Positions 13,501 through 24,529 are shown, numbered from the stretch's first letter. The stretch is DNA of 64,000 nucleotides from Taudactylus pleione (GCA_031769625.1 JAUIMM010000015.1:28054501-28118500), one strand, 5' to 3'. Notes: generated by a model from the sequence alone, not told the origin. Made by a program: numbers and translations.

Positions 13501-15190
13501 GCTATGCTAATATCACTGGGAACATGCATCAGGTGCCATGATTCTGGAGTTGAGTTACGCTAATATCACTGGGAACATGGTGCAGGTGCCATGTTTCTGG
13601 AGTTGTGCTATGCTAATATCACTGGGAACATGGATCAGGTGCCATGTTTCTGGAGTTGTGCTATGCTAATATCACTGGGAACATGGGGCAGGTGCCGTGT
13701 TTCTGGAGTTGTGTTACGCTAATATCACTGGGAACATGGTGCAGGTGCCATGTTTCTGGAGTTGTGCTATGCTAATATCATTGGGAACATGCATCAGGTG
13801 CCATGATTCTGGTGTTGTGCTATGCTAATATCACTGGAAACATGGTGCAGGTGCCATGTTTCTGGAGATGTGCTACGCTAGTATCACTGGGAACATGGTG
13901 CAGGTGCCATGTTTCAGGAATTGTGCTATGCTAATTTCACTGGGAACATGCATCAGGTGCCATGTTTCTGGAGCTGTGCTATGCTAATATCACTGGGAAC
14001 ATGCATCAGGTGCCATGTTTCTGGAGTTGTGGTATGCTTATATCACTGGGAACAATGCATCAGGTGCCATGATTCTGGAGTTGTGTTACGCCAATATCAC
14101 TGGGTACATGGTGCAGGTGCCATGTTTCTGGAGTTGTGCTATGCTAATATCACTGGGAACATGCATCAGGTGCCATGATTCTGGAGTTGAGTTACGCCAA
14201 TATCACTGGGAACATGGTGCAGGTGCCATGTTTCTGGAGTTGTGCTATGCTAATATCACTGGGAACATGGATCAGGTGCCATGATTCTGGAGTTGTGCTA
14301 TGCTAATATCACTGGGAACATGGTGCAGGTGCCATGTTTCTGGAGTTGTGCTATGCTAATATCACTGGGAACATGCATCAGGTGCCATGATTCTGGAGTT
14401 GTGCTATGCTTATATCACTGGGAAAATGGTGCAGGTGCCATGTTTCTGGAGTTGTGCTACACTAGTATCACTGGGAACATGGTGCAGGTGCCATGTTTCT
14501 GGAGTTGTGCTATGCCAATATCACTGGGAACATGGTGCAGGTGCCATGTTTCTGGAGTTGTGCTATGCTAATATCACTGGGAACATGGTGGAGGTGCCAT
14601 GTTTCTGGAGTTGTGCTACGCTAGTATCACTGGGAACATGGTGCAGGTGCCATGTTTCTGGAGTTGTGCTATGCTAATATCACTGGGAACATGCATCAGG
14701 TGCCATGATTCTGGAGTTGAGTTACGCCAATATCACTGGGAACATGGTGCAGGTGCCATGTTTCTGGAGTTGTGCTATGCTAATATCACTGGGAACATGG
14801 ATCAGGTGCCATGTTTCTGGATTTGTGCTATGCTAATATCACTGGGAACATGGGGCAGGTGCCATGTTTCTGGAGTTGTGTTACGCTAATATCACTGGGA
14901 ACATGGTGCAGGTGCCATGTTTCTGGAGTTGTGCTATGCTAATATCACTGGGAACATGCATCAGGTGCCATGATTCTGGTGTTGTGCTATGCTAATATCA
15001 CTGGGAACATGGTGCAGGTGCCATGTTTCTGGAGTTGTGCTACGCTAGTATCACTGGGAACATGGTGCAGGTGCCATGTTTCTGGAATTGTGCTATGCTA
15101 ATATCACTGGGAACATGGTGCAGGTGCCATGTTTCTGGAGTTGTGCTATGCTAATATCACTGGGAACATGGTGGAGGTGCCATGTTTCCA
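10599..15190. repeat. Higher-order repeat copy 3, truncated at the array edge
   Basis: It follows copy 2 in register until about 14727, where gttacgccaat replaces the expected gttacgctaat. From there to 15190 the order of variants no longer matches the other copies. The last ~460 bp are therefore edge monomers outside the recently homogenised part. Confidence 0.85.
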
Positions 15191-16454
15191 GAGATCGGCA
15201 CATGTGCACTACAGGAATAAGCAGGAAAATGGCACCTGCACATATTTTTCAAGACATCCCAGAGAGTCTTCTGAAGACATGAGCCTGTGAGAGAGGGAGG
15301 AGGGAGAAGGTAGGACACACAGAGGCTGCACATATGCCCCCCTCTTTTGACCCACCCCTGGTGTCACGCAGAAGAAACCTAGGCTATCAGGAAACTCTTA
15401 AAGTTTATAATTACCCCTGACAGTCAGTATCGTCAAGGAGCTGAATCTTTAAATTATTAAATGTGGTGATAGAGGATTTTCTATTGCTGCATTAAGCAGT
15501 GATAAAACAAACTCTTCTATTGCCACATAATGATATACAGGCCGGTAAAAGGACATTCCTTATGACATTACTAGAGGATATATTTATCAATGGGAGAAAA
15601 TCCCTGTCTGAGCATCATTGCACATGCACTACTCCCCTCACTCTGCTCGGTGAAGCAGTAAGTTCATTACCTCTGCAAGGTTTTGTTGCTAAATACTTTC
15701 TATCATTGCATTAACTAACGATCCATAACCAGTCCTATTACTGATTAGGCTGGAGGTGCAGAGAGGTGGGGCCGATAGAAGTTACCTGTGCCTGGCATTG
15801 TCTACGGGGCCTATGTAATTAGCCCTTTGTGAGCTATAATGAAATAGGCTTTATTGCTGCGGACCTGTGGCTAATAGTAGAGATATTGCAAATAGATTGC
15901 AGCACTATGTATTAGCATAAAAGGAAGGCATTCAAACACTTTCAGGCAATGGGAAACAGCCAGCAGTTCATATTTTACAGCATGAGTCCAGCACCCGCAA
16001 GTGATCAGCCTTTAGACTGGTGCGTATACATCTTTCTTATCATCATGGGACTCATTTTCTGTGAAAGTGTCCATACTGTACTTTGGCTGCAATTCCACTC
16101 CACCTCCCAAATCCTGTCTGCTAGGACCATTACGTCATATGTACATGATTTGAAGGTGGCAGAAATATGCACACACAAAGAGAAGAACAGAGATGACCCT
16201 TAGCTGGATCCCTACTTCATTGGGAGCATATAAAAATGACTACAATAGTTCAAAAATGTGTTTGTGTGCTGTGTTGAGCAGGTTTATTTGGGGCTATATT
16301 TAGTAGGATTGAGGGAAGCTGTAAGTACGGTAAAAGTATGTTTTGCTTTTAAAACCATGTATTCTTAAAGGGCAGTAAGATAACATTTATCTATTACTAT
16401 TTGGAAAATATAATAACTGGGGATATGCACATTGTATATATTACCAGCAGAGCC
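15191..16454. other. Satellite right flank, no gene recognised
   Basis: The array breaks off inside a monomer (ccatgtttccagagatcgg). About 30 bp further on, 15223-15241 reads as the reverse complement of a satellite core (aaaatggcacctgcac), so a scrap of inverted monomer lies just outside the array. The rest is AT-rich unique-looking DNA. Open frames at 15499-15714 and 15949-16203 show no recognisable domain and no splice context that I trust. Confidence 0.6.
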
Positions 16455-16456
16455 TA

Positions 16457-16796
16457 AAGGTGCATACACACTAGATGATTCGCTTCATGAACAACATCGT
16501 CTAGTGTGTCCTCAGCAGGGGTGTAAACACTGAACGATAACATGAACTATATCGTTCAGTGCAGGGCACCCTCCCTCATCCCCGATCATGCAACAACCTG
16601 ACAATATCGTCAGGTCGGCCTGCATGTTCGGGCAATGAACGACAAAGCTCAAAGACCTGCGGGAGCGCACATCGTTGGTCGTTATCGTTCATCATTTTTG
16701 CTTACAAACTGGACGATATAGTGAACGACTGAACAATAATTATATCGTTATCGCTCAGTCGTTCAAAATATCGTCTAGTGTGTGTGTATGCATCTT
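16457..16796. mobile_element. TA-flanked MITE, ATCGTT-rich (copy A)
   Basis: A 340-bp element with imperfect terminal inverted repeats, AAGGTGCATACACACTAG on the left and AAGATGCATACACACAC on the complement of the right end. It is flanked by TA at 16455-16456 and 16797-16798. It has no coding capacity. The inside holds many copies of ATCGTT or AACGAT in both orientations, giving several possible hairpins. The TA duplication points to a Tc1/mariner-like mobiliser, which is inference. A related element lies at 26528-27004. Confidence 0.75.
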
Positions 16797-16798
16797 TA

Positions 16799-17570
16799 CT
16801 TATGAGATGCACACTGCAACGTTTATCTCATCAGCAGACCCACAACATGTTTCATAATGTGCTCTTCAACTGGAGGGCAAATCAATTTTCAACAGCATTA
16901 TACAAATGTATTTAGGTATTGCGATTCCCTAAGAATTTCAATAACTAAATGTGACACTATTAAGGAGAAATAATAAAATATGTCTGATGTCTGCTCCAAT
17001 TCAAAGCGGATGTTTCCTATTCCTGACGAAAAGAACATCCAACATTTAATAAAAATTGTTTGTAGATAATGAGAAGTGTGTAAGGTCTCATATTCTTATC
17101 TGTTACATTAAAAAGGGTAGATGGTACGTTCAAGCTGATATTTTTAAAACATATTTTATTGCCCTGCAGTCTTGTTATCCATCCCAAACACATTATACAC
17201 TGAGGATTTACACAGAAAAGTACAGGCAATATTAAACTAGTGTATATACACAGCTCACTACTAAATACAGCTATAGATACCTGATGAAAATAAGATGGCT
17301 CTTGAATTGTCGGAAATGCTACATTCAGCTGAGGATGTGATTTGCCGTGAATTAGCTTGGATGGTGATGTGGCCTAATGTGTCCTGATTTTACCTTTCGG
17401 AATGTGGAAAAGTATGTATTATAATTATAGGCATGTTTTTATCAACACAAATATAAACATCAAATAAAGCTTTAAATTGGATCTTTTTGATTCATCGCTC
17501 TGTCATCAGATGGCAAGCCACTTTCCTCATGTTTCTCTTGTACAAAACTTGCTACAGGCACTATGAGGCA

Positions 17571-17574
<4 letters not shown>
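16799..17574. other. No gene seen
   Basis: AT-rich DNA without recognisable coding sequence or repeat ends. A minus-strand frame at 17017-17229 has no recognisable domain. Confidence 0.5.

Positions 17575-17615
<41 letters not shown>
17575..17615. repeat. (TA)n microsatellite
   Basis: About 20 TA units directly left of the Tc1-like element. The element may have inserted beside or into this TA-rich target, as TA is the Tc1/mariner target. Confidence 0.95.
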
Positions 17616-17618
<3 letters not shown>

Positions 17619-17860
17619 CACATATATTCAATACTGTGCAAAAGTTGTAGGCAGGTGTGGAAAAAATGCTGCACAGTAAGAATGCTTTCAAAAATATAAG
17701 TGTTAATGATTTATTTTTATCAATTAACAAAATGCAAAGTGAATGAACAGAAGAGAAATCTAAATCAAATCAATATTTGGTGTGACCACCCTTTGGTTTC
17801 AGAACAGCATGAGTTCTTCTAGGTACACTTGCACAAAGTCAGCGATTTTGTAGGATTATA

Positions 17861-18361
17861 GGACCTGATTTAGCTTGGATTGCAGTTGCTAATACGCATG
17901 CAATCGGCCGATTGTTGCATACTGCGCATGCATCTCAGTGCACGAACTGGCCACTGCAATCGCAGTGACTACGCAGACCTATCACAGAGTGATTGACAAG
18001 AAGTGTTGTTTGTGGGTGGTGGCGGGGGGTGGTCAGGAAAACGCAGGTGTGCCAGTGCATTTGAACATCATTGCAGGATGTGCATAAATTAGCCACTGCG
18101 ATGCTCTCATGCGATGAAGTTAGCAATTTCTGAGTAAGGTCAGAACTTGTGCAAGTGTGCATGAGGCTGTGATGGTATTCGATTGTACCAATGGTTTTGC
18201 AAGTCTTGCTAAACATTACAGATGTGTGTAAGGTAAAGTGGGCGCACTTATGTTATGCTGCGGCAGCATAGCCATCGCAATGGATTACCATACTATCACA
18301 GTTGAACTGCGTACGTAATCGATATTGCATTCGCAGTTGCGATTGGTAGTGAATCAGGCCC
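17861..18361. mobile_element. Harbinger-type MITE nested in Tc1 (TSD ATA)
   Basis: A 501-bp non-autonomous element. The left end is GGACCTGATTTAG and the complement of the right end is GGGCCTGATTCAC; similarity extends about 44 bp inward (GCAGTTGC, GCATGCAAT). The 3-bp target duplication is ATA at 17858-17860 and 18362-18364. Joining the flanks restores uninterrupted Tc1 sequence (ggattatagtcagg), which fixes the boundaries. The inside is a loose palindrome with many GCGATGC and TGCAATCG words and no gene. Confidence 0.88.
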
Positions 18362-18436
18362 ATAGTCAGGTGTATGATTAACCAATCATACCAAACAGGT
18401 AATAATGATCATCATTTTCATGTAGGTTGAAACACA

Positions 18437-18984
18437 GGGGTCATTCAGACCCACTCGCGAGCGGCAGTACGCTCGCATGTGGGTCGATGTTCCCCACTGC
18501 GCATGCGCACGACGGAGGGAGCTCCGTCGTGTGCATGCGCGAGGCCCGGCGAGCAACGGGCTCTCCATCGCTCGGGGTCTCGCACCAAAGGGGGCGTGCT
18601 GTCGATGTTGATTGACAGCACGCCCCCTTTGGTGGGCGTGCCGGGGGCGTGCCTGCCAGACGGAGGCGTTCCCATGGAACGCCTACCGTCTGAAGCCGGC
18701 CCCACTGACATCACTAGTGATGTCAGTGGGAGTGATTTTGGCTCTGATAGAGCCAAAATCACTCCAGGGCTTGTGGCTGGGAAACCCGACCGCAGGGTTT
18801 CCCTCGCAAGTCCGATGGTCGCGATGGTCTTGACCATCGCGACCATCTTTTTGCACGCTCGTATATGCTGTGGGTGGTGACCCACAGCTATACGAGCATC
18901 CAGGAGGACGCTCCATTTTAATGGAGGAGGGCCCTGATTCAGAGCGAGTGCTCTGGTCAGAGCGTCCGGCTCTGAATCAGGCCC
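18437..18984. mobile_element. Harbinger-type MITE nested in Tc1 (TSD ACA)
   Basis: A 548-bp element with left end GGGGTCATTCAGACC and complement of the right end GGGCCTGATTCAGAGCC. The target duplication is ACA at 18434-18436 and 18985-18987, and joining the flanks restores Tc1 sequence (gaaacacagtcatt). It is GC-rich and built of successive palindromes, such as GCACGCCCCCTTTGG with its complement, TGACATCACTAGTGATGTCA, and GGTCGCGATGG with its complement. Open frames on both strands (up to 146 codons) follow from this palindromic GC-rich make-up. It is the same family as 34106-34586, in opposite orientation. Confidence 0.9.
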
Positions 18985-19104
18985 ACAGTCATTAACCGAA
19001 ACAGAAACAGCTGTGTAGGAGGCTTAAAACTAAGTGAGCATTAGCCAAACTCTGCTACAAAGGTGAGGTTGTGGGAGACAGTTTCATGTCACAGGTCATA
19101 CACC

Positions 19105-20988
19105 ATGGCAGTACTGAGCACAGCAACAAGACACAAGAAATGTAGTTATACTGCATCAGCAAAGTCTCCAGTCAAAGATTTCAAAGCAGATCAGGATTTC
19201 AAGATGTTCTGTTCAAACTATTTTGAAGAAGCACAAAGAAACGGGCAATGTTGAGGAGCGTAGACACAGTGGTCAGCCAAGGAAACAGCCTTCGAAACCG
19301 GAAGATGTCCACCAGTGACATCAGCTCAGAACTGGCAGAAACCAGTGGCAGAAACCAGTGGAACCCAGGTACACCCATCTACTGTTTGGAGAAGTCTGGC
19401 CAGAAGTGGTCTTCATGGAAGAATTGCGACCAAAAGCCACGCCTTCAACGTGGAAACGCCTTCAACGTGGAAACAAGGCCAAGCAACTCAACTATTCACA
19501 AAATCATAGGAACTAGGATGCAGAAAAATGGCAGCAAGTGCTCCGGACTGATGAGTCAAATATTTTAACATTTGGCTGTAACAGAAGGCAGTTTGTTCGC
19601 CGAAGGGCTGGAGAGCGGTACAATAATGAGTGTCTGCAGGCAACAGTGAAGCATGATGGAGGTTCCTTGCAAGTTTGGGGCTGCATTTCAGCAAATTGAG
19701 TTGGGGCTCAGGATTAATGATGTCCTCAATGAAGAAATGAGAAATAAAGGAAGGTACTTACCCATCTTCCAATACCATCAGGGAGGCATCTGATTGGCTC
19801 CAAATTTATTCTGCAGCAGGACAACAACCCCACAGCCAATGTCATTAAGAACTATCTTTAGGGTAAAGAAGAGTCCTGGAAATGATGATATGGCCCCCAC
19901 AGAGCCCTGATCTCAACATCATCGAGTCTGTCTGGGATTACATGAAGAGACAGAAGGATTTGAGCAAGCCTACATCCACAGAAGATCTGTGGTTAGCTTT
20001 CCAAGATGTTTGGAACAACCTCCCTGCCGAGTTCCTTCAAAAACTGTGTGCAAGTGTACCTGGAAGAATTGATGCTGTTTTGAAGGCAAAGGGCTCTATT
20101 GGGAATGCAGATTGTAGTGTGATATTACCAACAATATCACAGGGATTTACTAAAAATCCCCTGCAGGGACAGAGCTTGCAATAAAGCTATGTCCCTGCGA
20201 ATCCCCACCGCACACTTATCACGGTATTTCTCAAAAAATACCGTTACCAGTGCCCGCACATGTGCCGACCGGCCGCCGCTGCTACCCCCCGGTGGTAAGC
20301 CCCACCCCCCAGTGCTAAGCCCTCCCCCCATGATCACGGCCCCCCCGTGAACCCCCCTCCCTTAATTGCACTTACCTGCATGATCCAGACTCCGGTGATG
20401 TTCTCCATGACTCCGGTCAGCTGACATCCCATACAGCACCGGGACCTGATCACCTGATGACCGGGCCGCAGTGCAGTATGGGAGACCAGCTGACCGGAGG
20501 GAGGACATCACCGGAGACACGAACTCCGGTCCCTGGACTCAGGTAAGAAAAAAAAAACTTTTTTTTGCAGTGTATCAGCGTGTGATCTGTTTAGACCACA
20601 CAGCTAATCACTGGGGCCGGCTCCAGGCTCTGCTCTGCATGTTAGAGTGGAGCAGGAGTAACTGGGGGAGACCCTGAATAACGCCACCTCCAGGTGGCGT
20701 TATTATCACATGGCCTCCCCAGGTATTTTTTTCACAATTTATTTTTAGTAACTTGCACACAGATTGCATTTCCCATTACAATTATGGGAAATGCGATCTG
20801 ATTACTAAAAATAAGTGATACTTAGGGGTTGGAGTAGAATTTTACAAATTCTACTCCAATTGTCCTGTAGTAACTATAGGTGAAACTAAAATAATGTGAA
20901 AAGGGTGTGAAAACACCCTTTTTCACTTTATTTTAGTAAAAATAATGATAATAAATAGAGCCCAAAGGGTGGTCACACCAAATATTGA
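19105..20988 (+). pseudogene. Tc1-like DDE transposase, decayed
   Basis: The reading starts at ATG 19105 (MAVLSTATR) and should end at the TGA at 20986-20988. Recognisable pieces are the N-terminal DNA-binding region with KDFKADQDFKMF, and the C-terminal catalytic block WPPQSPDLNIIESVWDY at 19891-19941, whose glutamate (codon 19924-19926) is the last member of the DDE triad. Between them are several frameshifts, a short duplication near 19330-19360 (cagaaaccagtgg) and small deletions, so no full protein can be made. A MITE (20091-20963) also sits seven codons before the stop. The family cuts and pastes DNA at TA targets; this copy cannot. Confidence 0.9.
20091..20963. mobile_element. Harbinger-type MITE nested in Tc1 transposase (TSD AAA)
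   Basis: An 873-bp element with a perfect 10-bp terminal inverted repeat, GGGCTCTATT and AATAGAGCCC. The target duplication is AAA at 20088-20090 and 20964-20966, and joining the flanks restores the Tc1 coding end (gaaggcaaagggtgg). Inside are pairs of inverted words (gggatttactaaaaatccc; ttctactccaa; aaaagggtg and caccctttt) and a GC-rich centre at 20240-20540. No gene is seen. The end sequence differs from the other three MITEs except for the leading GG and the 3-bp duplication, so assignment to Harbinger is less firm here. Confidence 0.8.
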
Positions 20989-21131
20989 TTTGCTTTCAAT
21001 TTCTCTTCTGCTCATTCACCTTGCATTTTGTTAATTGATATAAATAAACTATTAATACATCTATTTTTGAAAGCATTCTTACTTTGCAGCATTTTTTCCA
21101 CACCTGCCTAAGATTTTTGCACAGTACTGTA

Positions 21132-21927
21132 TATATAAAAATGATATGAGACAAGTATTATGAAAAATAGCATCCACACTACAGATACAAAATCTTTGAT
21201 GTTGTTATTATATAGATCTAAGACAAGCAACAACTCTACAACATTAAAATGTCCTATCCGTGTACTGGATTGGTCTTCTCCACACCTGGAGTTAGCCCAA
21301 TCAAGACACTTGTGCACTGTTCCCAAACTGGCCAGTGAGCTCTGTTTCCCGGAAGCCAGAAGGCACATATTTGAATTAGCTTTGCCAAGCTTATTTTTAC
21401 AGAAATTTCCAAAAGCTACCTCAATTAAACAACTTTATTTGCCTCATTAAGAAAATAACTGGGTGAGACCAATTCCCACCTGGAAGGAAGGAAAGAAAGG
21501 ACGCATTTTATATATATATATAACAAAATATAATCACAGTTGAAACATTGATACAAACAACTTAACATACCTCTTCCGTTCCAAGTTATAAAAAAAACTT
21601 TAATGATAGAGAAGATAGTCAAACTTGCATTTAATGGCTTCAAATAGGTTGTAAGGTTAAGTAAAGTTATTTAATGTTGAATTTCACTATTTTTCTCAAG
21701 CCTTCCAGTGGTTTTCCATCTATGTACTTTTTTTTTTCTTAAAGAAACAGCTGTACGTGGATTTTTTTTACAACTGACTGACTTAAATTAACAGTGTAAC
21801 ATTGAAGGTTAAGGGGGGTACAGATAAGTGACAAAAGAAATACCATATAAAGAGTGATGGGTAGGGGGAGCACTATACAGACAGAATAAACGGTAAACAT
21901 GTAAGGATATATACTTTGCTCAGAGAT
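21132..21927. other. No gene seen
   Basis: AT-rich DNA between the Tc1-like and Harbinger elements, with a short TA run near 21510-21522. Frames of 60-96 codons on both strands show no recognisable domain. Confidence 0.5.
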
Positions 21928-22603
21928 ATTGGCCCTCATTCAGACCCACTCGCAAGCGGGCGCACGTACGTTAGGCGTACGTACAAAATTATTTAAATTC
22001 AATGGCTCGCTCGTATTTTCGTTCGCATCTAAAATTCCTCCCTAAACTCAGGCGACCCCTCCTCTAACTAACGAGCGTGCGAAATAGCGAGCGTAAATCC
22101 CCGAAATGGCTTGAAGGGAACGCACGCACAAGTGAAACCGGAAGTGGCCTTGTCAGATGTCGATTACCTGCTCCTTTATTCTGCCTACCTCCCTCAATCG
22201 TATCATGCCAATCAATGTATCAATTAGCTTAATTGTTTTTTTTTTTTCAACACAATGCAAGAAACTTTACTCTTGTCCGTGTTTGTGTTTACCCGCAGAA
22301 TATGTACGGGTGGAACATTCGCTTTTATTGTTCAAAAAACATGTGAACCACAATTAAACAATTGTTCTATTGCTGTGGATCCCCGCATATTTCCCGGGGT
22401 TCATTTCTTTTTTTAAATTTGCAAACGCATGTCACTGCATCAAGCCTATCATAACTCTCCAGAGATTTCTGGCCCTGTTGAACACATGACTCATACACTA
22501 ACCAATAAAATTGCTCCTGTTAATTTCCAAAATACATTAGCCAATCAGAAATTTTTTGCACACTTTATCAAAAATGTTTTGTATGAAAAACTCCATTGCC
22601 ATC

Positions 22604-24060
22604 ATGAGAGCCTCCGCATTCACCAGGCGCGAGCTGCTGGTGCTTACGGAGGTGATGGATCGCCGTATCACCAGCCAGCCTCCACCCATCACCAACCGGC
22701 AGAAGCGCTCCGCGTATGCGGAGGCACGGTCCCGCCTGCGGTCCTTAGGTTCACGCCGCAACATCGGGCAGCTGGAGCGCAGGTGGTCAGACCTGCAACG
22801 GCGAACGCCCCGCTTGCTGGCATGCTTTCGCATGCAGATACTGGAAAGTAAGTGTTATGTATTGTGGTTTTCATGTTTGTGTTTGTGGGGCAAACTGCGT
22901 GTGCATGTTTTCCTGTCTGTCCTATTTATTATTTGTCCTCATATCTGCGTGTGCATGTTTTCCTGTCTGTCCTATTTATTATTTGTCCTCATATCTGCGT
23001 GTGCATGTTTTCCTGTCTGTCCTATTTATTATTTGTCCTCATATCTGCGTGTGCATGTTTTCCTGTCTGTCCTATTTATTATTTGTCCTCATATCTGCGT
23101 GTGCATGTTTTCCTGTCTGTCCTATTTATTATTTGTCCTCATATCTGCGTGTGCATGTTTTCCTGTCTGTCCTATTTATTATTTGTCCTCATATCTGCGT
23201 GTGCATGTTTTCCCTCTATTTCTGTTTTTTTCATTCTACTCCTATTTGCATGTTTTTTGTTGGTGGTTTTTTGTTTTTTATTTGGGCCCCGGATTTGGCC
23301 AGAAACTAACCTCAATTTGTTTGACATATTTTAGGTGGACAGCCAAGACTACGCCGTCACCGTCCGGCCAGACGGCGTTCCCGACCACTATCCCCAACCC
23401 CCAGCCAACACTCCACCCCAAATATTTCCCCTATACCCCACTCCTCCCCAGCCTTCCCAGACCCTCTCCCGGAACTGTCGGGCCTCATTCCCCTCCGTCC
23501 CACTTCCCCCTCTCCTCCACCCACCCCTCTTCCAATTACCCCCTCCCCGGAGTCCGTCATTACCCCTCCCCGTTCTTTGGGGAATGAAGGCTCCTCCGAG
23601 GAAGAACATGGAGGGACTTCCGGAGCTCCCGTTTTGGCTCCCGGTATGTTTTTCTTTCGCATTTTTTTTAAGCACAAACTGTTTGTATGTAATCATGTGT
23701 CGTGCCTTTATTCGTGATTTTTGGGTTTACTTTTGGTGATTTAGCAGTTTGCCTTTACCTCTTCCTGCTGGTTTCAACATACACATATCACACCTGTGGG
23801 AATTTGTACATAGGCCTTGTATTTTTGGCAGCACCCCCTTTTTGTTTTGGTTTCTTTTTTTTAGGTTTAGGAGTGATTTCGTTGTGTTTTTTTTTTTTTA
23901 ATGTGGCTTCCCTACTGTTTTATTAATCCACACACTTTTCTCACCCAGAGAGGAACAGAGGCGTCGGCAAGAGGTGGTCGAATGTGTTGGCCAGATGCGC
24001 CAACATGTCATTGGCGTTCTTGTGGGCCTTGACCGGCTGTCTGGCATCCTTCGCCAGTAG
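22604..24060 (+). CDS. Myb/SANT-like protein A of the Harbinger element
   Basis: Three exons are inferred: 22604-22847, 23335-23643 and 23951-24060, joined by GT..AG introns (donors gtaagt and gtatgt). Together they give 663 nt, or 220 residues and TAG. Residues 5-80 look like the Myb/SANT-like fold used by Harbinger accessory proteins: FTRRELLVLTEV at the start, QLERRWSDLQRR at the end, with a tyrosine where the central tryptophan often sits. Residues 83-185 are a Pro/Ser/Thr-rich linker opening with a basic patch (RLRRHRPARRRSR). Residues 186-220 (EEQRRRQEVVECVGQMRQH onward) are a likely helical, coiled-coil tail. The ATG at 22604 has an A at -3; in-frame ATGs at 22574 and 22583 are alternatives. 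The expected role is binding element ends or escorting the transposase. That is inferred from the family, and the fold call is by eye. Confidence 0.72.
22896..23212. repeat. 50-bp minisatellite in intron 1 of Myb-like A
   Basis: Six complete and one partial copy of a 50-bp unit starting tgcgtgtgcatgttttcctg at 22896, 22946, 22996, 23046, 23096, 23146 and 23196. The full copies look identical, so the expansion is recent. As 50 is not a multiple of three, all three plus frames stay open through it and create false frames of up to 160 codons. Confidence 0.95.
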
Positions 24061-24086
24061 TTTTTTTTGTTTTTTTTCGTTTTCTA

Positions 24087-24092
24087 AATAAA
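24087..24092 (+). terminator. Polyadenylation signal of Myb-like A
   Basis: AATAAA 27 bases after the TAG stop, followed by T-rich DNA. It marks the likely 3' end of the transcript. Confidence 0.7.
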
Positions 24093-24529
24093 TTGTTGAT
24101 TTCGAATATACGTTCTGGCTCATTCTTTTTTTCCAAAACAAAAAAAAATTTCCCTGACATAAGTTGACTGTTCCTGCAAGGATTTCCCTTTTTTAAAAGT
24201 TAGATTGTGTTTTGTATTTGTATGTAAAACAGCCACAAGAAACACAGAACAGTAACAATGTCATTTCCCTTTTTGGGTGTAGTGTCAATTAGATATTTCT
24301 ACATTTTACAGGTTCCTAGTTGGTGTGCAAGCTGCTTAGGCCAATCTTCCAAATCCAAAGGTTTGGACAGGCTTCCTTTTGGTGTGGGTTGGGAACCTGA
24401 AAACATATTTCAGTTTACATCAACTGGTGTCAGTACTGGATTACCCCTTAGTCAAATGTAAGGTGTGTTAACCTGGTTACACTTGCTTTTAACGTCCAAA
24501 AAAAGGAAGACCATTTCACTCTCCAAACA

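Larger units (their letters stand above)
1..15190. repeat. 53-bp satellite array, about 286 monomers
   Basis: Tandem array of a 53-bp unit that begins actgggaacatggtgcaggt and ends with ctatgctaatatc. It is already in progress at base 1 and stops at about 15190. Two main monomer types alternate: one has GGTGCAGGTG in the middle, the other GCATCAGGTG, with further point variants (gagttacg, gtggtatgctt, ctacgctagt). Nearly every unit keeps CAGGTG. The first type carries an inverted repeat, GGAACATGG and CCATGTTTC around an 8-base loop. Rare length variants are two 54-bp units (aacaatgcat, near 1865 and 3562) and one 50-bp unit (gtatggtatcac, near 5290) per higher-order copy. The plus-strand frames are largely open, but the frame shifts every unit, so this is not coding. 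Confidence 0.98.
17629..21129 (+). mobile_element. Tc1-like transposon, dead, split by three insertions
   Basis: Long terminal inverted repeats of about 170 bp are plain to see. The left one starts CAATACTGTGCAAAAG at 17629 and ends near 17802 with ttggtgtgaccacccttt. The right one is its reverse complement at about 20967-21129, ending CAGTACTG next to TA at 21130. Removing three later insertions with one copy of each target duplication (504, 551 and 876 bp) leaves 1,570 bp, a normal size for a complete Tc1-like element. The transposase gene inside is broken. The nested insertions make this element older than the MITEs that hit it. Confidence 0.93.

Noticed and set aside
1..15190. CRISPR-like array
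   Set aside because: There are no unique spacers between repeats: the 53-bp units are directly joined, and the context is eukaryotic.
236..15282. Many plus-strand open frames of 60-149 codons encoding MFLELCYANITGN-type repeats
   Set aside because: They are translations of the 53-bp satellite; the frame shifts at every unit and the same peptide recurs in all frames. There are no gene signals.
15949..16203. 84-codon frame with a hydrophobic stretch (VYIFLIIMGLIF)
   Set aside because: No recognisable family, no promoter or splice context and no polyA signal. It is probably chance.
18445..18885. 146-codon minus-strand frame and overlapping plus-strand frames
   Set aside because: They lie inside a GC-rich palindromic MITE (18437-18984); no domain, and frames are open on both strands.
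22852..23334. Frames of 150-160 codons with repeated CACFPVCPIYYL
   Set aside because: They come from the 50-bp intronic minisatellite, which leaves all three frames open. The real gene skips it as an intron.
22556..23587. Single 343-codon frame reading through gene A
   Set aside because: It begins at TTG and reads through the minisatellite intron. The spliced model keeps the Myb-like exon but then uses a different frame ending in a helical tail.
23357..23696. Minus-strand frames opposite exon 2 of gene A
   Set aside because: They are Gly/Arg-rich complements of a Pro/Ser/Thr-rich coding exon, with no independent support.
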